DNA of 64,000 nt from Ischnura elegans (lineage: Eukaryota; Arthropoda; Insecta; Odonata; Coenagrionidae), in contig NC_060250.1 of the NCBI RefSeq assembly GCF_921293095.1, forward strand, positions 113,036,629 to 113,100,628, read 5' to 3'. The notes under the pieces were generated by a model that was not told the DNA's origin, did no database searches, and saw nothing but the letters and a program-made list of their open reading frames with translations. The position numbers were made by a program, and so were the translations under genes. Within the stretch, counting starts at the first letter, position 1; every line of letters begins with the position of its first letter. Positions 1 through 47,241 of the stretch are shown here, piece after piece.

Positions 1-526
1 TGCATGTTGGCGCTTCTAAAAAGCAAAGTATAATCAGTTTAGAAGAGACGATTGATATCGTGAATAAATATGACAGTGGGCTTAAAATATATCAGAGGCT
101 ATAAACATATTTCTCTCTTGCCTATTTGATTGATAAAGAAAGGATTTACATAACACTTCACAAAAATATAGCTAAAATTGGGATAAGTAAATGTTAAACA
201 CATTTTTTGGATAGTTTCAGACATAGGCATCATTCCTTTCTCAAGAAAAAATGCTACAAATACTTAATCAAGTATGACGTTTGTGTATTACTATTCTTAC
301 TCAAAACTCGTGAGTGATGGTGACAATAAAACAACTTAAAGAAAGTCTGAACAAGTACAGCTCAAAATCCTAAATCTCATGAATCATTAGTTATGTCAAA
401 TATGGAGGCTTTCCTCACTTCAGTTCAGACAAAGATGTCAAACAGGAAATTCAACATCTCACATGCACAACAAAAAATCATCAGGAGGAACCAAATGCAT
501 CAGTGGCTGCCTAGAATATTCCTTAC
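1..526 (-). other. Start of BLTP2 intron 24
   Basis: AT-rich, with no exon recognised on either strand. The short plus-strand reading frame at 393-638 lies mostly opposite exon 24 and is taken as a shadow. Confidence 0.6.
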
Positions 527-35200
<34,674 letters not shown>

Positions 35201-36256
35201 TTTGGGGAGTTAAAACTCCTCGTAGACTCTCAATGAAATATATTCATCGTGCAGGAACTGCAGTTAATCCTAGATGCAATTACCACCTGCATAATAGCAG
35301 ATTTACCGAAGAACCGTCATTTCATTTTGTCTAGTTTTGAACATAACGAACATAAATATTGGTCAACTTCCGAACTCTAGCGGCAGAATATTGAAATCAT
35401 TGAAATGTACTCGCATATGTAAAATTCTATTGTTTAGGCGGCAAAACTCAAATTATTCGCAAGCGTATTGTGCCCTATTAAATTAATGAATGAAGTAACC
35501 ATGACCTAACGCGTAGGATTAAATAAATAGCATCAATATTTATAAAAAATTCCATTGATTTACTTAAAATCTGATGGTTTTAAATAGATCACCCTGGCCA
35601 CATGTAGAGGAATGATTATTGATTTTTTTTCAAAAACTCGAATTTATCATTGCATGCATATTCTATCCAGAGTATGTAATCAATATCATATCCTTCTAGA
35701 TGAATGACTTAAATTGATAAGGATTTTGTAGTGCACGGTTCAAACATTCCCTACCTACCATCAGCAATAATTTTAGCAAATAGAGATAACTCCTTTTGAG
35801 ATCTATCAGCAAATAGTAACAGCCGAAATTTCTTTGCCCCTGACAATTATGTCGATGAGTTTTGTAATGCTTTACTTTTGACTACCTGGTATACTGTAAA
35901 TCGTTCAGACTCGGTCAACGATAAATTTATTGATATTTTTCTTCAACACATGTTTTCCATAAGAAAATGCCAAATCAAAAAGGTCTCCAATTAAAACTTG
36001 GATTACTTCTGATGCAATCAAAAATTTTCAATTTTTTTCGACAATTTCTCAAATTCCTAGGGACATGTCATAGTTATAGAGCAACAAATGATAGTGAATT
36101 AAAAGGCTAATATACTAACTTTAAAAAGCACCGCTCCACAGTAATTACCACAGCATCAAAAAAATGTATAATATATTGTAACAACGCAAGGTCGCTGGGT
36201 GGTTACGAGAGCGAAGGCATGAGCGGTTAAGGGTTTGTTTTAATACGGTAACCATG
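35201..36256. other. BLTP2 5' region and intergenic DNA
   Basis: The BLTP2 leader and promoter must lie here or just upstream, but no TATA box, CpG-rich segment or initiator could be assigned with confidence. A plus-strand frame (35086-35334) overlaps exon 1 in antisense and shows no homology. Confidence 0.4.
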
Positions 36257-36711
36257 CCCAGTGAGAAATGGGTGGTGGAATCCACGTGGAATTCACGTTG
36301 AGTGGTGGATATTTGGTGGTGGTGGATATTGAGTGGTTGGACCCACGTGGAATCCACGTTGATTTCAAGTGGATTTGTGGTGATTAGCATTAAATGTTAA
36401 ACAGAATTTCTAATTTGTGGAACTTAACTCTCTGGTGACATTGCGTCATTTATCATCCTGAAACCACGCTAGTTATGTGAAAATGTATCGCACATTCTAT
36501 TTTTATATAATTCATGGAAAGGCAGCCATGAGAGCACATGAAAAATCGTAGACACATATATAGAAGGTTTAGATATAGAGTGGTTGAGGTTTTAATGGTT
36601 TTAGGACAGCACCTACTGCTATTTTAATTTTTCCACCAAATTTCCACGTTGATTCCACGACCAAAAACAGTGGTATCCACGTTACATCTCCACCACCCAT
36701 TTCTCACTGGG
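36257..36711. mobile_element. 455-bp CCCAGTGAG MITE, copy 1
   Basis: Ends CCCAGTGAGAAATGGGTGG and CCACCCATTTCTCACTGGG are perfect inverted repeats. Near-identical in sequence to 39376-39830 (the same 455-bp total through compensating indels). The interior repeats CCACGTGGAATCCACGTTGA-type blocks. Non-coding; superfamily unassigned. Confidence 0.9.
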
Positions 36712-36718
36712 TGGGAGA

Positions 36719-37119
36719 GAGAGTTTACCAGGCGCACCAGACCGGCATGAGTCAGCAACCGGCGGAGAGGGAGTCAGCTGATGAAGGCACAGGAGAAGAG
36801 GGGAAGGGAGAGGAGACAGGCTGGCTGTCTCTCGAGCGCGAACTGTCAAGGAGTGCGGAAGTTGGTGTTGAGATACTATATCGGCGGCCACCCGGTTACT
36901 GCAAGACGCCCGCGCCATTCCGGTAGCCATCTCCCCGGTGCCTCCAGAGAGCTCGGCCTGGGCCACCTGACCTGTAATCAACTTCCCGGCGCCTCCAAAC
37001 TTCAGCCAATGCCAACTGACCCGTAATCGACTTCCCGGCAACTCCAAACTTCAGCCAATACCACCTGACCTGTCATCGACTTCCCGGCGGTCATCCTGCG
37101 CTGGTAAACTCTCTCGCAC
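36719..37119. mobile_element. GC-rich element with inverted ends GAGAGAGTTTACCAG
   Basis: GAGAGAGTTTACCAGGCGCA at 36719 is inverted at the far end (TGCGCTGGTAAACTCTCTC, ending 37118). The interior is far richer in G+C than its surroundings. It holds about two and a half tandem units of roughly 55 bp (GACTTCCCGGC ... CTCCAAACTTCAGCCAAT) at 36960-37090. It abuts the right end of the 455-bp MITE almost exactly. Confidence 0.65.
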
Positions 37120-38146
37120 AAGATCATTACAAATTGATTGCAGAATTGGGGGTGGGCTGGGTGAAGCATGGGTTTCCCGTCCTTTTAGTTTTTTTGTTGG
37201 GTCGCAACGGCACTTTTGCTTATGCCTCCGTGCTCTCGCTCTCCTAATCTACCCGCAACCGAGCTCAGCCCATGATTTGGTTGGTTCTGTGTAATGAATG
37301 GATTCTGTGTGTTGCATTTTTTTTTTTTAACGTGTGGTATTTATTAGACCAATAAATGATTACGTTAGAGTCTCCGTACGTCCGCCCCTATACCTGCCAC
37401 GTATTTCATGGAGAACCTATTTCACCGCCTACTGCCGACAACGCTAGCCTGGCACATTAGTTTTATATTTCAGTGTACCGGAGGGACGGCACCCGTACGG
37501 TTACAATATGAACTCAATCTCTTCCTCAAAATAAAGTAGCCTGGAACATAATTATAATTATACTAACATATTGTTTTTATATTATAATAACACTAACGGA
37601 AAATCCCAGTACAACAATTTCCCCAAATCAATTCTCCTCAAAAACATTCCAATTTCTGATCTTGAGCTAATGCTACCATATAACTTCAACAACCATTTCC
37701 TTAATACAATTAATTGAATTAAGGAAAAGGTAATTACCAAACCAGCTGCTGTGAAAATTAATTCAGATAACTATTCCCACACATAAATTCAGTTCTCTAT
37801 AATATGTAATTTTATCCCGCATGTGAAAAAGGCAATTGAATCTGTTATTAAAAATGTTAATTTACAACACTCAGCTAGTTAGGATTAGATTCCGTGCTCC
37901 CTACTAAAAGGAAATTACATTCACTTACTTGTTACTCTTATCACGCATCTGGTCAATACCATATTTATTTGAATATATAGTCTGTCCTTTTTCCAAAAAT
38001 GCCTGTGGTAAAAGTAGATGGGGGGGACCACGTCCAGGGACTATATTTAAAGTAATACGGTGGGTATCTCCTCTCTCTCCTCCGTTTTTTTCCGATAAAC
38101 TAAAAATGGCTACTGATTCCCTGGCACAAAGAGGATTATCATCATT

Positions 38147-38490
38147 TAATGGATAATTATCGACCAATCACTAAACTATCAGTCTTTTCAAAAATACTTG
38201 TAAGTATAATTTGAAGGAGGATTAAGTCTTTGTTAATCAAAAACAGTGATCTTTCAATATCCCAATCTGGTGTCATTGATGGCTCATTTGAATTTTCCAT
38301 TTACAAATTTATTTTGATGCTGTTATTGAAGACTTGATCATATCCTTTACATAATTCATACTGTTGGCATTTTCATAATCTCACCGAAGCTTTTGATTCA
38401 GCCAACTGAGATTCTTTGGAAGAAAATTCACTGCTCTAGAAATCTGGGCATCCCAAAAGACGTACTTTATCAGATAATTTCTCTCAAATA
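38147..38490 (+). pseudogene. LINE reverse-transcriptase remnant
   Basis: The plus strand gives DNYRPITKLSVFSKIL, with the NYRPIS opening of non-LTR reverse transcriptases, then KNSDLSISQSGVIDGS (cf. L...QxGF). Near 38370 it gives FHNLTEAFDSAN, the D-x-xKAFDS catalytic motif with its Asp replaced. Stops and a frameshift break the frame. A minus-strand fragment of a LINE tail (PYGTRNAYNIHVTFHKKK, 39110-39180) lies nearby. Confidence 0.65.
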
Positions 38491-38559
38491 GAACTCGTGC
38501 AGAAACAACTACAAATGACAATACAACTAAACATACTGCATCATATTGTAAGGTGGAAA

Positions 38560-38805
38560 GTGTTCTTTTTGATGAAAAACGTTGTTGAGCATTTTGAATG
38601 GAAAGTTCTAAGGAGAACATGCATTACTACCACAAATCCATATTATTCCAATAGATGTGCCATTAGAATTCAAACGGGTTCATATTCCAATTAGATGGAC
38701 ATTCTTGATGACAGTCAATAAGACTCAAGGACAACCGATGTCTGTTTGCAGCTTAAATTTGGGTATACCGTGTTATTCTATGGGGCAATTACACATGGCA
38801 TAATA
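38560..38805 (+). pseudogene. Helitron/Pif1-like helicase C-terminal fragment
   Basis: The plus frame at 38655-38800 reads LEFKRVHIPIRWTFLMTVNK then TQGQPMSVCSLNLGIP. This matches the last Pif1 motif of Helitron helicases (FxRxQFPxxxAFAMTINKxQGQxL...GL). The upstream piece IHIIPIDVP fits the preceding strand (RIPIIPSDxP). No complete domain. Confidence 0.7.
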
Positions 38806-39375
38806 ATAATAATTTATATTCCGCAGACCATACAAATGTAGGTAGTATCAGATTCGTCAGTATATAAAGTACAACATAATTATTTAAATACAAAGTACAA
38901 AAGCATTACAGTATACATGGGTCATAAAGAAAATGATTCAATTTAACATTGTTTGTGATCATCACTAAAGAATTCATTTGCAGTATAATAACATTTGATC
39001 ATTATCAGATACTCTTTTAAGAGTTTAAAAAAATACTTTTGTCGATTTTGTACACTTCACACTGTCAGGTAGTAATGTTATAGATTTTGGTACCCATAAC
39101 CATAGGATTATTTGAAGATATCTTCTTTTTGTGAAAAGTTACATGAATATTGTATGCATTTCTTGTGCCATAGGGGTGAATTTCTTCATTAGTATTAAAT
39201 TTATGAATATTTTCTTTCACCAAAATTGCTACACAATATATGTATATGCATAGATGCAATAGTTAACAGTCTTAGTTCTCTCATTAGTGGTTTACACGAA
39301 GTCCTTTGTGAAACACCCATTATACATCTAATAACCTCTTTTTTTAACTAAAAAAATTTTTTGGAGTAGGCTAGA

Positions 39376-39830
39376 CCCAGTGAGAAATGGGTGGTGGAAT
39401 CCACGTTGAGTGGTGGATATTTGGTGGTGGTGGATATTGAGTGGTTGGACCCACGTGGAATCCACGTTGATTTCAAGTGGATTTGTGGTGATTAGCATTA
39501 AATGTTAAACAGAATTTCTAATTTGTGGAACTTAACTCTCTGGTGACATTGCATCATTTATCATCCTGAAACCATACTAGTTATGTGAAAATGTATCGCA
39601 CATTCTATTTTTATATAATTCGTGGAAAGGCAGCCATGAGAGCACATGAAAATCGTAGACACATATATAGAAGGTTTAGATATAGAGTGGTTGAGGTTTT
39701 AATGGTTTTAGGACAGCACCTACTGCTGTTTTAATTTTTCCACCAAATTTCCACGTGGGTTCCACGACAAAAAACACATGGTATCCACGTTACATCTCCA
39801 CGTGGATTCCACCACCCATTTCTCACTGGG
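39376..39830. mobile_element. 455-bp CCCAGTGAG MITE, copy 2
   Basis: Same family and orientation as 36257-36711, with intact inverted ends. Differences from copy 1 are a few substitutions and two small indels near the ends. Close similarity implies recent movement. Confidence 0.9.
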
Positions 39831-40166
39831 TGGGGGGAGGGGGTCAGGGGGATTTGGGAATATATGGATTTTCAAGTGTCAAAAACAACTGTTTTAGGCT
39901 AATTCTTTGACAAAAAAGACTTTGATATGCCTAAAGTTTAAAACTAATCTGTAATTCAATTCATTATAGCAGGTAAATTTACTAAAAAATATATATAACA
40001 AAATATTTTTGTCCAAAGTGAGAACCTCCAAAAATTTTCATTTTATCTAGTGCGTGTTTTGACCCAATGGGAGAGCTATATCGCCTTCCCACCCCATAGA
40101 TTCGCCACTGTGTACATGTAGTCAAACTTACATTTTTTTAAACAAATCAAGTAGCCCTTATCTGTG

Positions 40167-40335
40167 TCATGAGTACAAAAATATAAGTTAGTAGGTCAAA
40201 GCCACTAGTGTCCATTGCCAGAAAAGTGGCTGCCAGAAAAGTCCTAGTGAGCACTGGGCCTACCTGTCGGCTTTTTTTAAGTGTGAGCAAAAAAGTATCA
40301 TCCACAAGGGAATGCAGCATATCTGTCAAATCGTC
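40167..40335 (+). repeat. Interspersed repeat, copy 1
   Basis: CATGAGTACAAAAATATAAG through CATCCACAAGGGAAT matches 42908-43060 in the same orientation, with about 90 percent identity by eye. Copy 1 has a 15-base duplication of CCAGAAAAGT sequence. Identity of the parent element unknown. Confidence 0.75.
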
Positions 40336-42907
40336 CTTAAAAAGTAGGCTTAAAGCAGCTAATAATACTTATACTTACCCATAACTCAAATAAATTGGAC
40401 TCATGGTACTGATTATTACAAACTCAATGCCCAGCACTGGTCCTTACAATAAAATATTTCAACATGCCATCTGGAAGATTCCTTCACCTCTCTGAGGATT
40501 GGTCCAAATGATAATCTCTGTGGGATGTGTTGAAGGAAGAAGGTTGTAAAGAAAGGTCACACAAGGAATCCACCAGATTAAATATGAAAATCAAAGCTGA
40601 GGAAAACTGCAATTTTTACTGATGAGCTAAGCTAAGTGGTCACAGTATTAGTTTCACTTGGACGCTAATGAAGAATATAGGAAACACCTTTAGTATTTAT
40701 GCAGAAGAGAGGTGTGTCATTTGAAGGACACCACAGGTGATATAAATATAAAAAATGCCATGAGAGGCCACAAAAAAACTTAAAACAAAAAAAGGACACT
40801 CACACGTGAAGTTTCGAATTTTCGACCAGTTTAGGTCTTCGTCTGGAAGGAGACAAGTAGGGACTATATACATGTATTCGATTTGAGGGACTTATTTTGT
40901 TGGCATTAACAGGCCAAGCCTTACTTTCAATCCATTCACAATTACAGTAATAATTAGAGACCTTCATGGATCGTCTTGAGATAGAATGACTACATACGTG
41001 ATTTTTCTGGAGGCAACATAGTGGAATGGCACCCTGCTACTTTTTTTCTAGTTACTGGCACTTCTTTAATTCTGAGAGAGCTCATTACTACTATAATACC
41101 TATAAACATATGTACATATACACTAATCTTAGGAGCATAATGGTTTCACAAATTTTTCTCCAGAAAAATATCTTGTAATGACACACACATAAAAGAGTTG
41201 GAGCACCTTTAAGTCCTAATCAGACCTAAGCTGGTCCTGAAGGAGTTATTCATCAATGACATTTTGGATTAATGTCAACAAAATTTAATAATTTCTGACG
41301 ATAAGAATCTAGAGTTACATCAAGAATGCCAATGAATCGGGTAGAAAAATTTTATTCATGGTTTCACCAATCCATTGTCACAGGATTGTATACAATTTTA
41401 TTTTTTATTTGAATGCTTTAACTTTAAAAAAATTACAATAATCAGATACTACTTTGATATCTTCGCATTACGCAATAACTTGAAGCAGGTAGCTCATCCA
41501 AGTGTTTCAGCTGAAAACGATAAAAGCCTTGATGATGGTGTCTCTCCAAAAATCCTACGATATTAAAGAATAACCAATATTAAGTGTAAAAATATTCACA
41601 GAACATAATAATGGCAGATAGGGGTAAGTACCAAATAAATTTAACAGGGCTGTTACTGTTTCTTATAAAAATTTGTAATTGGTTACAATTCCAAAAAGGA
41701 ACTAATTACATTTGCAAGTGTTGTCACAGTTACTTTCCAGAAACTTATTTAAATGCCACTTGAGGCCTGCACGCCACTAGCCGAAGATTTTTGTTTAACT
41801 ACTTACCTAGCTACTTTTACAGAATTTAAGGAATTACAAAAGTAAAAATAAACAGGAGAGATTCCTCTATAGCTAGCGTCTGGAAAATATTGGCAGGAGT
41901 CCAGCACACTAGCTCACACATGGCGTGGACTAGTTTTAAAACTACGTGCTTGGGTAGGGCATGTGCTAAAAAATAACGACCATTTTCATTTAACAATGAG
42001 TAGATAAGAATTAGGTAATAATTACATTTTTGATATGCATTGGTTACAAGTAAAAAGTAAATGAAATGTAATCTTAACTGGTAACTCAGGTACCTTTAGT
42101 CTGTTACTCTTAACTCTGAATAATGGGATAAGTTTTTTCCTTTGGTAACTTAACACAGAGAAAAATACAGAAATTAACACATTAATTAATAATTTGATTC
42201 TACCTAAGTAATTTGATGCCGGCTCAACACCTTAAGTAATATTTTCTACTTTACCTCCTTTGATTCTTAAAAAAAATGGTATGTTTAAGAACAGTTTTCA
42301 ATAATACTGATGCCAGAAAAAACCAATTTTTACATGATTTTAGTTCTTACTTCAGATTAATAAAACTTCGAAAAAAATCCTAAATCTCTGTCTAAAGGCT
42401 GCATTCATATCACAAACATGCAGTTATATAGATAGTTATAGCTAGACACTCAAATGTCGAAAAATTTCTCAACTTTTTCTTAGCTTGGCCTAATAATTCC
42501 AAAGAGATGATACAAATTATCCTTCTGTCATTTTTAGGGATGTTTGAATTACAGTTAAACTAGGCATACATTAGGTCACTAGTGGCGACTAATAACAACT
42601 GGCATCAGATTAGTGACTGCCACAATTCCTTATTATTGACCAGCAGGCTAGTGGCATAGCCAGGTGGAGGGGGGGGGGGTCCGGACCCACCCCCCAAAAT
42701 ATAAAAACACAATTATTTTTCTTCATAATAGAAAACAAAATATTGAAATATCATGAATTTACAAAATATTTCTTCCAGAAATGAACTTTTTTCCATTATG
42801 AAATGTGTTAAAATTAGTTTAATACCCTCTACTTAGTACCCTGTAACTAAAGGTAGTCAAAGCCCCAGCAAGCAATTCAAGTTGATATGTGTGCAGAACT
42901 TTCATAA

Positions 42908-43060
42908 GCATGAGTACAAAAAAATAAGTCAGTAGGTCACAGCCACTAGTGACCATTGCCAGAAAAGTCCTAGTGAGCACTGGGCCTAGCTGTTGGCTTT
43001 TTTAAGTGTGAACAAAAAAGTATCCTCCACAAGGGAATAAAGCGTATCTGTCGAATCAGC
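42908..43060 (+). repeat. Interspersed repeat, copy 2
   Basis: Partner of 40167-40335. It lies about 200 bases beyond a GGGGGGGTCCGGACCCACCCCC segment (42668-42692), a sequence type often seen at insect repeat ends. Confidence 0.7.
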
Positions 43061-44934
43061 AGACCTCTTTTCTACCCTCAATATGCTGAAGTGAAAGACA
43101 GCTAACACGGAACTAATAGAAAACTGACTGACAATGGATTTGGTATTTCAGACTTTCCCTGATGTGACCAACAAATTACATACACATTAACTGTGGCAAG
43201 ATATCAACAAGGCTCACTACATGGACTACTTAGAATCAAAATATAACCTTATATTAAAAATAATGTAGCATACATAGAGATAAGTTTGCATCCAACTCAC
43301 CTTTCTACTCTGGAAAGAGAAGGCCAACTGAACTTTGATTGGTCTTCATGAAGAATATTTGGACCTAGCTTCATCTTCACTGAGTTCCTACATCCACCAT
43401 TTAACTTCCATTTATTCATCACCTTTAATGTTTATATAGCACCAGTATTTCTTGTTACATTTTTTCACACTGATCACAAAGCACACAATGAGTCATCTCA
43501 CATATGTATGTATGTACCACAAGATGACTCACAACAACATCAGAGATAATAGATTGTCCCAGAAGTCTTACGTGGAGCTAAAAAATCTAAATGGTGTTTG
43601 AGATATTGACGGCATGCTCTTATTTACTTAAGCACTTATTTACTTACTTTAAATGCATGGCTAAAATTCGTTAAGAATAAAAATAAATATATCTAATACA
43701 ATTTATAAAATATCTTTGAAATCAAAACTGAAAGATACATACTGAAGTAATCCCCAATGTAAGTTTTTTTTTTTAATAGGCTCAAATATTTACTCCTATA
43801 AGAATACATTTTTAGTTGATTACATTGGGATTGATTATAAGTAAATTTTTTGTTTTGGTAATAAAATAAGAATTTCCCAAATGGCAAATTACATTACTGT
43901 AGTATAAAATACTTCAATCTTTACTTCAGATACCGCTGTTTCTTGTTTTACCCACCTCTAAAAATCATTAATTCATCATCACATCAAAACATTAATTCCA
44001 CAATGTCTGTCAATACAAATGCATTTGTGGATCATTATCACAGATAATGAACAGGAATTCATATTCATAAATGACTCAAAGGGATAAAAAAATTAAGGCA
44101 AAGTCCAATTAAAACTGATGCAAGAAAAACAAATTAAGGTCATGTAAATGGATAGGAAATCTTACAATAAGTACATTGAACAACAAAATATTGCAATCAA
44201 ATCCTAACTAACAAAATTTTTGCAATACTCTTTAAAAATAACAAACTATTAATAACAGAAATGGCACAATAGTTATAAAGTAAAAATAATAAAAAAGAGA
44301 AATTTATGAATTAAGCGATGGATATTTCAGACAGGGAGTATTATGGCTCAGTAATGCCAGGTTGTGGGAAAATTGCTCCTTCATGTTGAACATTATTAAT
44401 ATTACTGAACGTTATACTTGGCTCACACAATTATGTGCAAACTAAAACACCTTAATGATAAGCTTTACTCAAAATGTAGAAAAAATATTCTTGAGTGATA
44501 TAAAAGTGATGGAGTTTCTTAGGGATGGACGGATACCGGATTTTTTTCGGATCCAAATGCATTTTTAATTGCCTGCTATAAAATGAAGTAATTATTCAAG
44601 TTTCGCCTGGGCATATGCGATCAAACGAATGCTATTTAGATTTTCATAAACATTTTCATATTTTAACTGATTAAAAATTATTTTTATAGACTTAATGGAA
44701 GTTATTTGACAGTATTCAAATTTTCGTAATGCACGTTACCCCCGAATATTGTTACTTTCTCATTGCATGCTGTCTTGCGTTTCACCTGCAAATGCTTCAG
44801 TTGTCGTGAGTTGGATTTTCACTTCCTCACGATGGTTTCATGCCACAGTGCACGCAGATGGCATACGTTTGAGCTCTCCTTATCTCAATAAAATTGTTTC
44901 TACACAACAAAATAAATTTTTATCTATATATGTA

Positions 44935-45628
44935 CAGTAAAACCTCTACGTAGGGAACCTCTTTACATCCTAAACCTCCATACTTCATATCACCCCAACG
45001 GTCTCCTCTGATTTACATGTAAATTTATAGGCAAACCTCTTTGCATTGAACCTCTTCATGTCATAAAACTTCCACTCATCATACCAAGGAGACACCCCTG
45101 AGACTGCCTAACTACCTCCGCAAATCGTACCAAGACAACAAGAGACCATTAATGCAGCCGTGATTATGTACATGGAATGACATTTTCTGTAATAAATGTT
45201 TCACTTTTTTTTTCTTATACATATACCTTTAATATGCTGTAATTTTCACATTAATCATTAGTTGTGGCCATCTTGCTCAATATGAGAGCATACCTAACAG
45301 TAAATAAGAAAAGAGGAATCCAACTATCCTTATGATTTTAAGTGACTGTTGAATTGAGAGAGATCATATCATTTCCTCCTGAATCATGGTAAAAATCATG
45401 CAATAGCGCTCCCTTTCTGGAATTATTAAATAATAAATGTATGTTCACTAATGCATGCATGATAGTTTAAACACATAAATATAATGGTTTAAAAGACAGT
45501 ACTGCCTTTCATTTCCAACAGACGTGAAAAAATGGTGCCTATCACTAAAACCTCTCTGTAGTGAACCTCCATACAACAAATTGCCCGAATTTTGGTCCCC
45601 TCCATTACGATGTAAAAAGGTTTTACTG
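44935..45628. mobile_element. Tigger-like element, nested in the hAT-like element
   Basis: CAGTAAAACCTCTACGTAGG on the left, inverted AAGGTTTTACTG on the right, TA on both sides (44933-44934, 45629-45630). The repeated phrase CCTCTNNANGTNNNGAACCTC runs through the ends. Non-coding. Confidence 0.8.
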
Positions 45629-45689
45629 TATCATTTCATTGAATTCCAACTATGCAATCTGCAACATAATAGACAATATTTAGAACAAC

Positions 45690-46520
45690 ATTGACTTCAA
45701 GTGCGACGAGGTGCAGGAACAGAACAAGTTGCCTGCTCAGCGATCCCGAGAGGAAGGGGTGGGTAGCAGAAGTTCGTAAAGGAGAGGTGGAGGGGAAGGA
45801 GTGCAATCTTCAACGTCTTTCAAGCAACGAGACTACGGATGAGAGCCAAGGATGACTATGTCAAATCTTGCTGTTTTGTGACATCGTTGCCTTCAAAGCG
45901 AAGTCGGGCGAGCTACGAGAAATGTATATGCAGTTGGCGTTTTCAGTCCATTTCACTTGTTTGAGGGCACCAATGCTACTCTTGTTTCTTTGATAATTGT
46001 GCTGTCTGGACAATGTTGAATATTAGTACATATAGTCTAGACATCTTCAGGCCCAGAAAGTCACTCACCTAGTATTTGTCCCCCAGAAATGGAGAATTGA
46101 AGCAGGTAGGCCAAAAATGGTCAGTTGTGGATGAAACATGCTTTGATTGTTCTCGTGTAACTTGATATTTTTCTTCGAAGGCAATGATTTATGACCTATG
46201 TGACCTTGGAAATAGAAAAAAAACATCAGAGACACGGGCTGATGGAGGGCCGAGGGTGGTTCACTGAAATCTGCGACGTACATAGTTACTTTTCATGTGG
46301 TTACTATCCTATGGCTCTAACATTCCCCCTAAGGTTGTGGTTCAATCTCTTGGGAAGAGTCACACTGTGTGCCTGTTGTATGTTGCCTTAAAATTTTCCA
46401 CATCTGAAATTCTGTAGCATAGCCCCAACGAGAGATTTTAAACAAAATGGTTCATGAGTAGGACAAGTGTTGTAGTGTGACGGCGCATGAGAGCGGATCT
46501 GAACTCTTTCCATTCTCTGC
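45690..46520 (+). repeat. Repeat shared with 61100-62310
   Basis: Long same-orientation similarity: for example ATTGTGCTGT at about 45995 and 61391, CAATCTCTTGGGAA at 46343 and 62130, and GTTCATGAGTAGGACAAG at 46449 and 62237. It represents the uninterrupted version of the site that holds a MITE at 61778-62074. Confidence 0.8.
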
Positions 46521-47241
46521 ATTCACGGAAGCATTGATTTAAAATTTTGGATCCAGTTTTGATGTCTTCAGCCAATTTGGATCCAAAAAGTATCCGGTGA
46601 AGGGCAATATCCATGGATATTTGGCTCCGAAGTATCCTATACCACCATCCCTTATGTTTCTAAATGAAGATATTTTATCAAGGTAAAACTTCAGCAAAAA
46701 CTTTAAAATTCATTTTTCCTTTTTAGGACAGAGGAAACTGGTTAGTGTACACCCTTAAGCACATTGCTCCCTCAGTAAAGTCTGGACCAACATCTTAATA
46801 TAGATACATATTGTTGGAAAAGATATATTTATAAAAATAAGATTTAGTGGTATCCTCGACATCCTGATAGCATATTGAAAAATGAAGTGCAATCACCCCA
46901 AACTTGTAATATAGCTTAATATAGCCAGAGCAGAAAACTTTTTCAGAGAGGGGGGGTTCACTTGTCAGGAGGAGTTCATTTTGGGGGGGTTCATTAGGAG
47001 GGTGCACACATAAGATATATGTATCTCAGTGATATTAGAGTCAACTAATATCATAAAGGTGCATTTGTAACCAGCCAATCGCAGCATTGGAAAACATTTC
47101 CTGAAGGGATACAAATGACCATAAAAGTCCAAGCATACAGATTAGTGACGGAGAAAATAAAATAAAAAAGTTGGCAGGATATTGATATGATACCAAAGCA
47201 AAATTATTTAAAATAAGGAATGCTAACCTTAAGAACAAGTA

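Larger units (their letters stand above)
39831..44519. other. Intergenic DNA between the two BLTP2-like genes
   Basis: AT-rich. Contains a direct repeat pair (40167-40335 and 42908-43060) and a G-run/C-run segment at 42668-42705. One weak exon-like stretch on the minus strand (43301-43422) is discussed under rejected items. No other feature recognised. Confidence 0.5.
44520..46653. mobile_element. hAT-like non-autonomous element
   Basis: Left end TAGGGATGGACGGATACCGG, right end inverted (CGAAGTATCCTATACCACCATCCCTT). The flanking 8-mers GAGTTTCT (44512) and ATGTTTCT (46654) match at six positions, as for an aged 8-bp hAT duplication. The interior 45690-46520 is shared with 61100-62310. It contains a nested Tigger-like element. 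No transposase seen. Confidence 0.6.

Noticed and set aside
36711-37047. Overlapping long frames on both strands in the GC-rich block
   Set aside because: High G+C removes stops by chance; the block is a repeat with inverted ends and tandem units.
37925-38167. 80-codon minus-strand frame ending next to a GTAAGT site, considered as a gene 3' exon
   Set aside because: No recognisable homology, stop codon overlaps the site, and it adjoins LINE remnants on the other strand.
43301-43422. Minus-strand open stretch (MNKWKLNGGCRN ... WPSLSRVER) with a good GTGAGT donor, possible paralog exon
   Set aside because: The only open frame needs a phase-0 entry, but the preceding known exon (48658) leaves phase 1; the acceptor has no pyrimidine tract and the peptide matches no BLTP2 exon.
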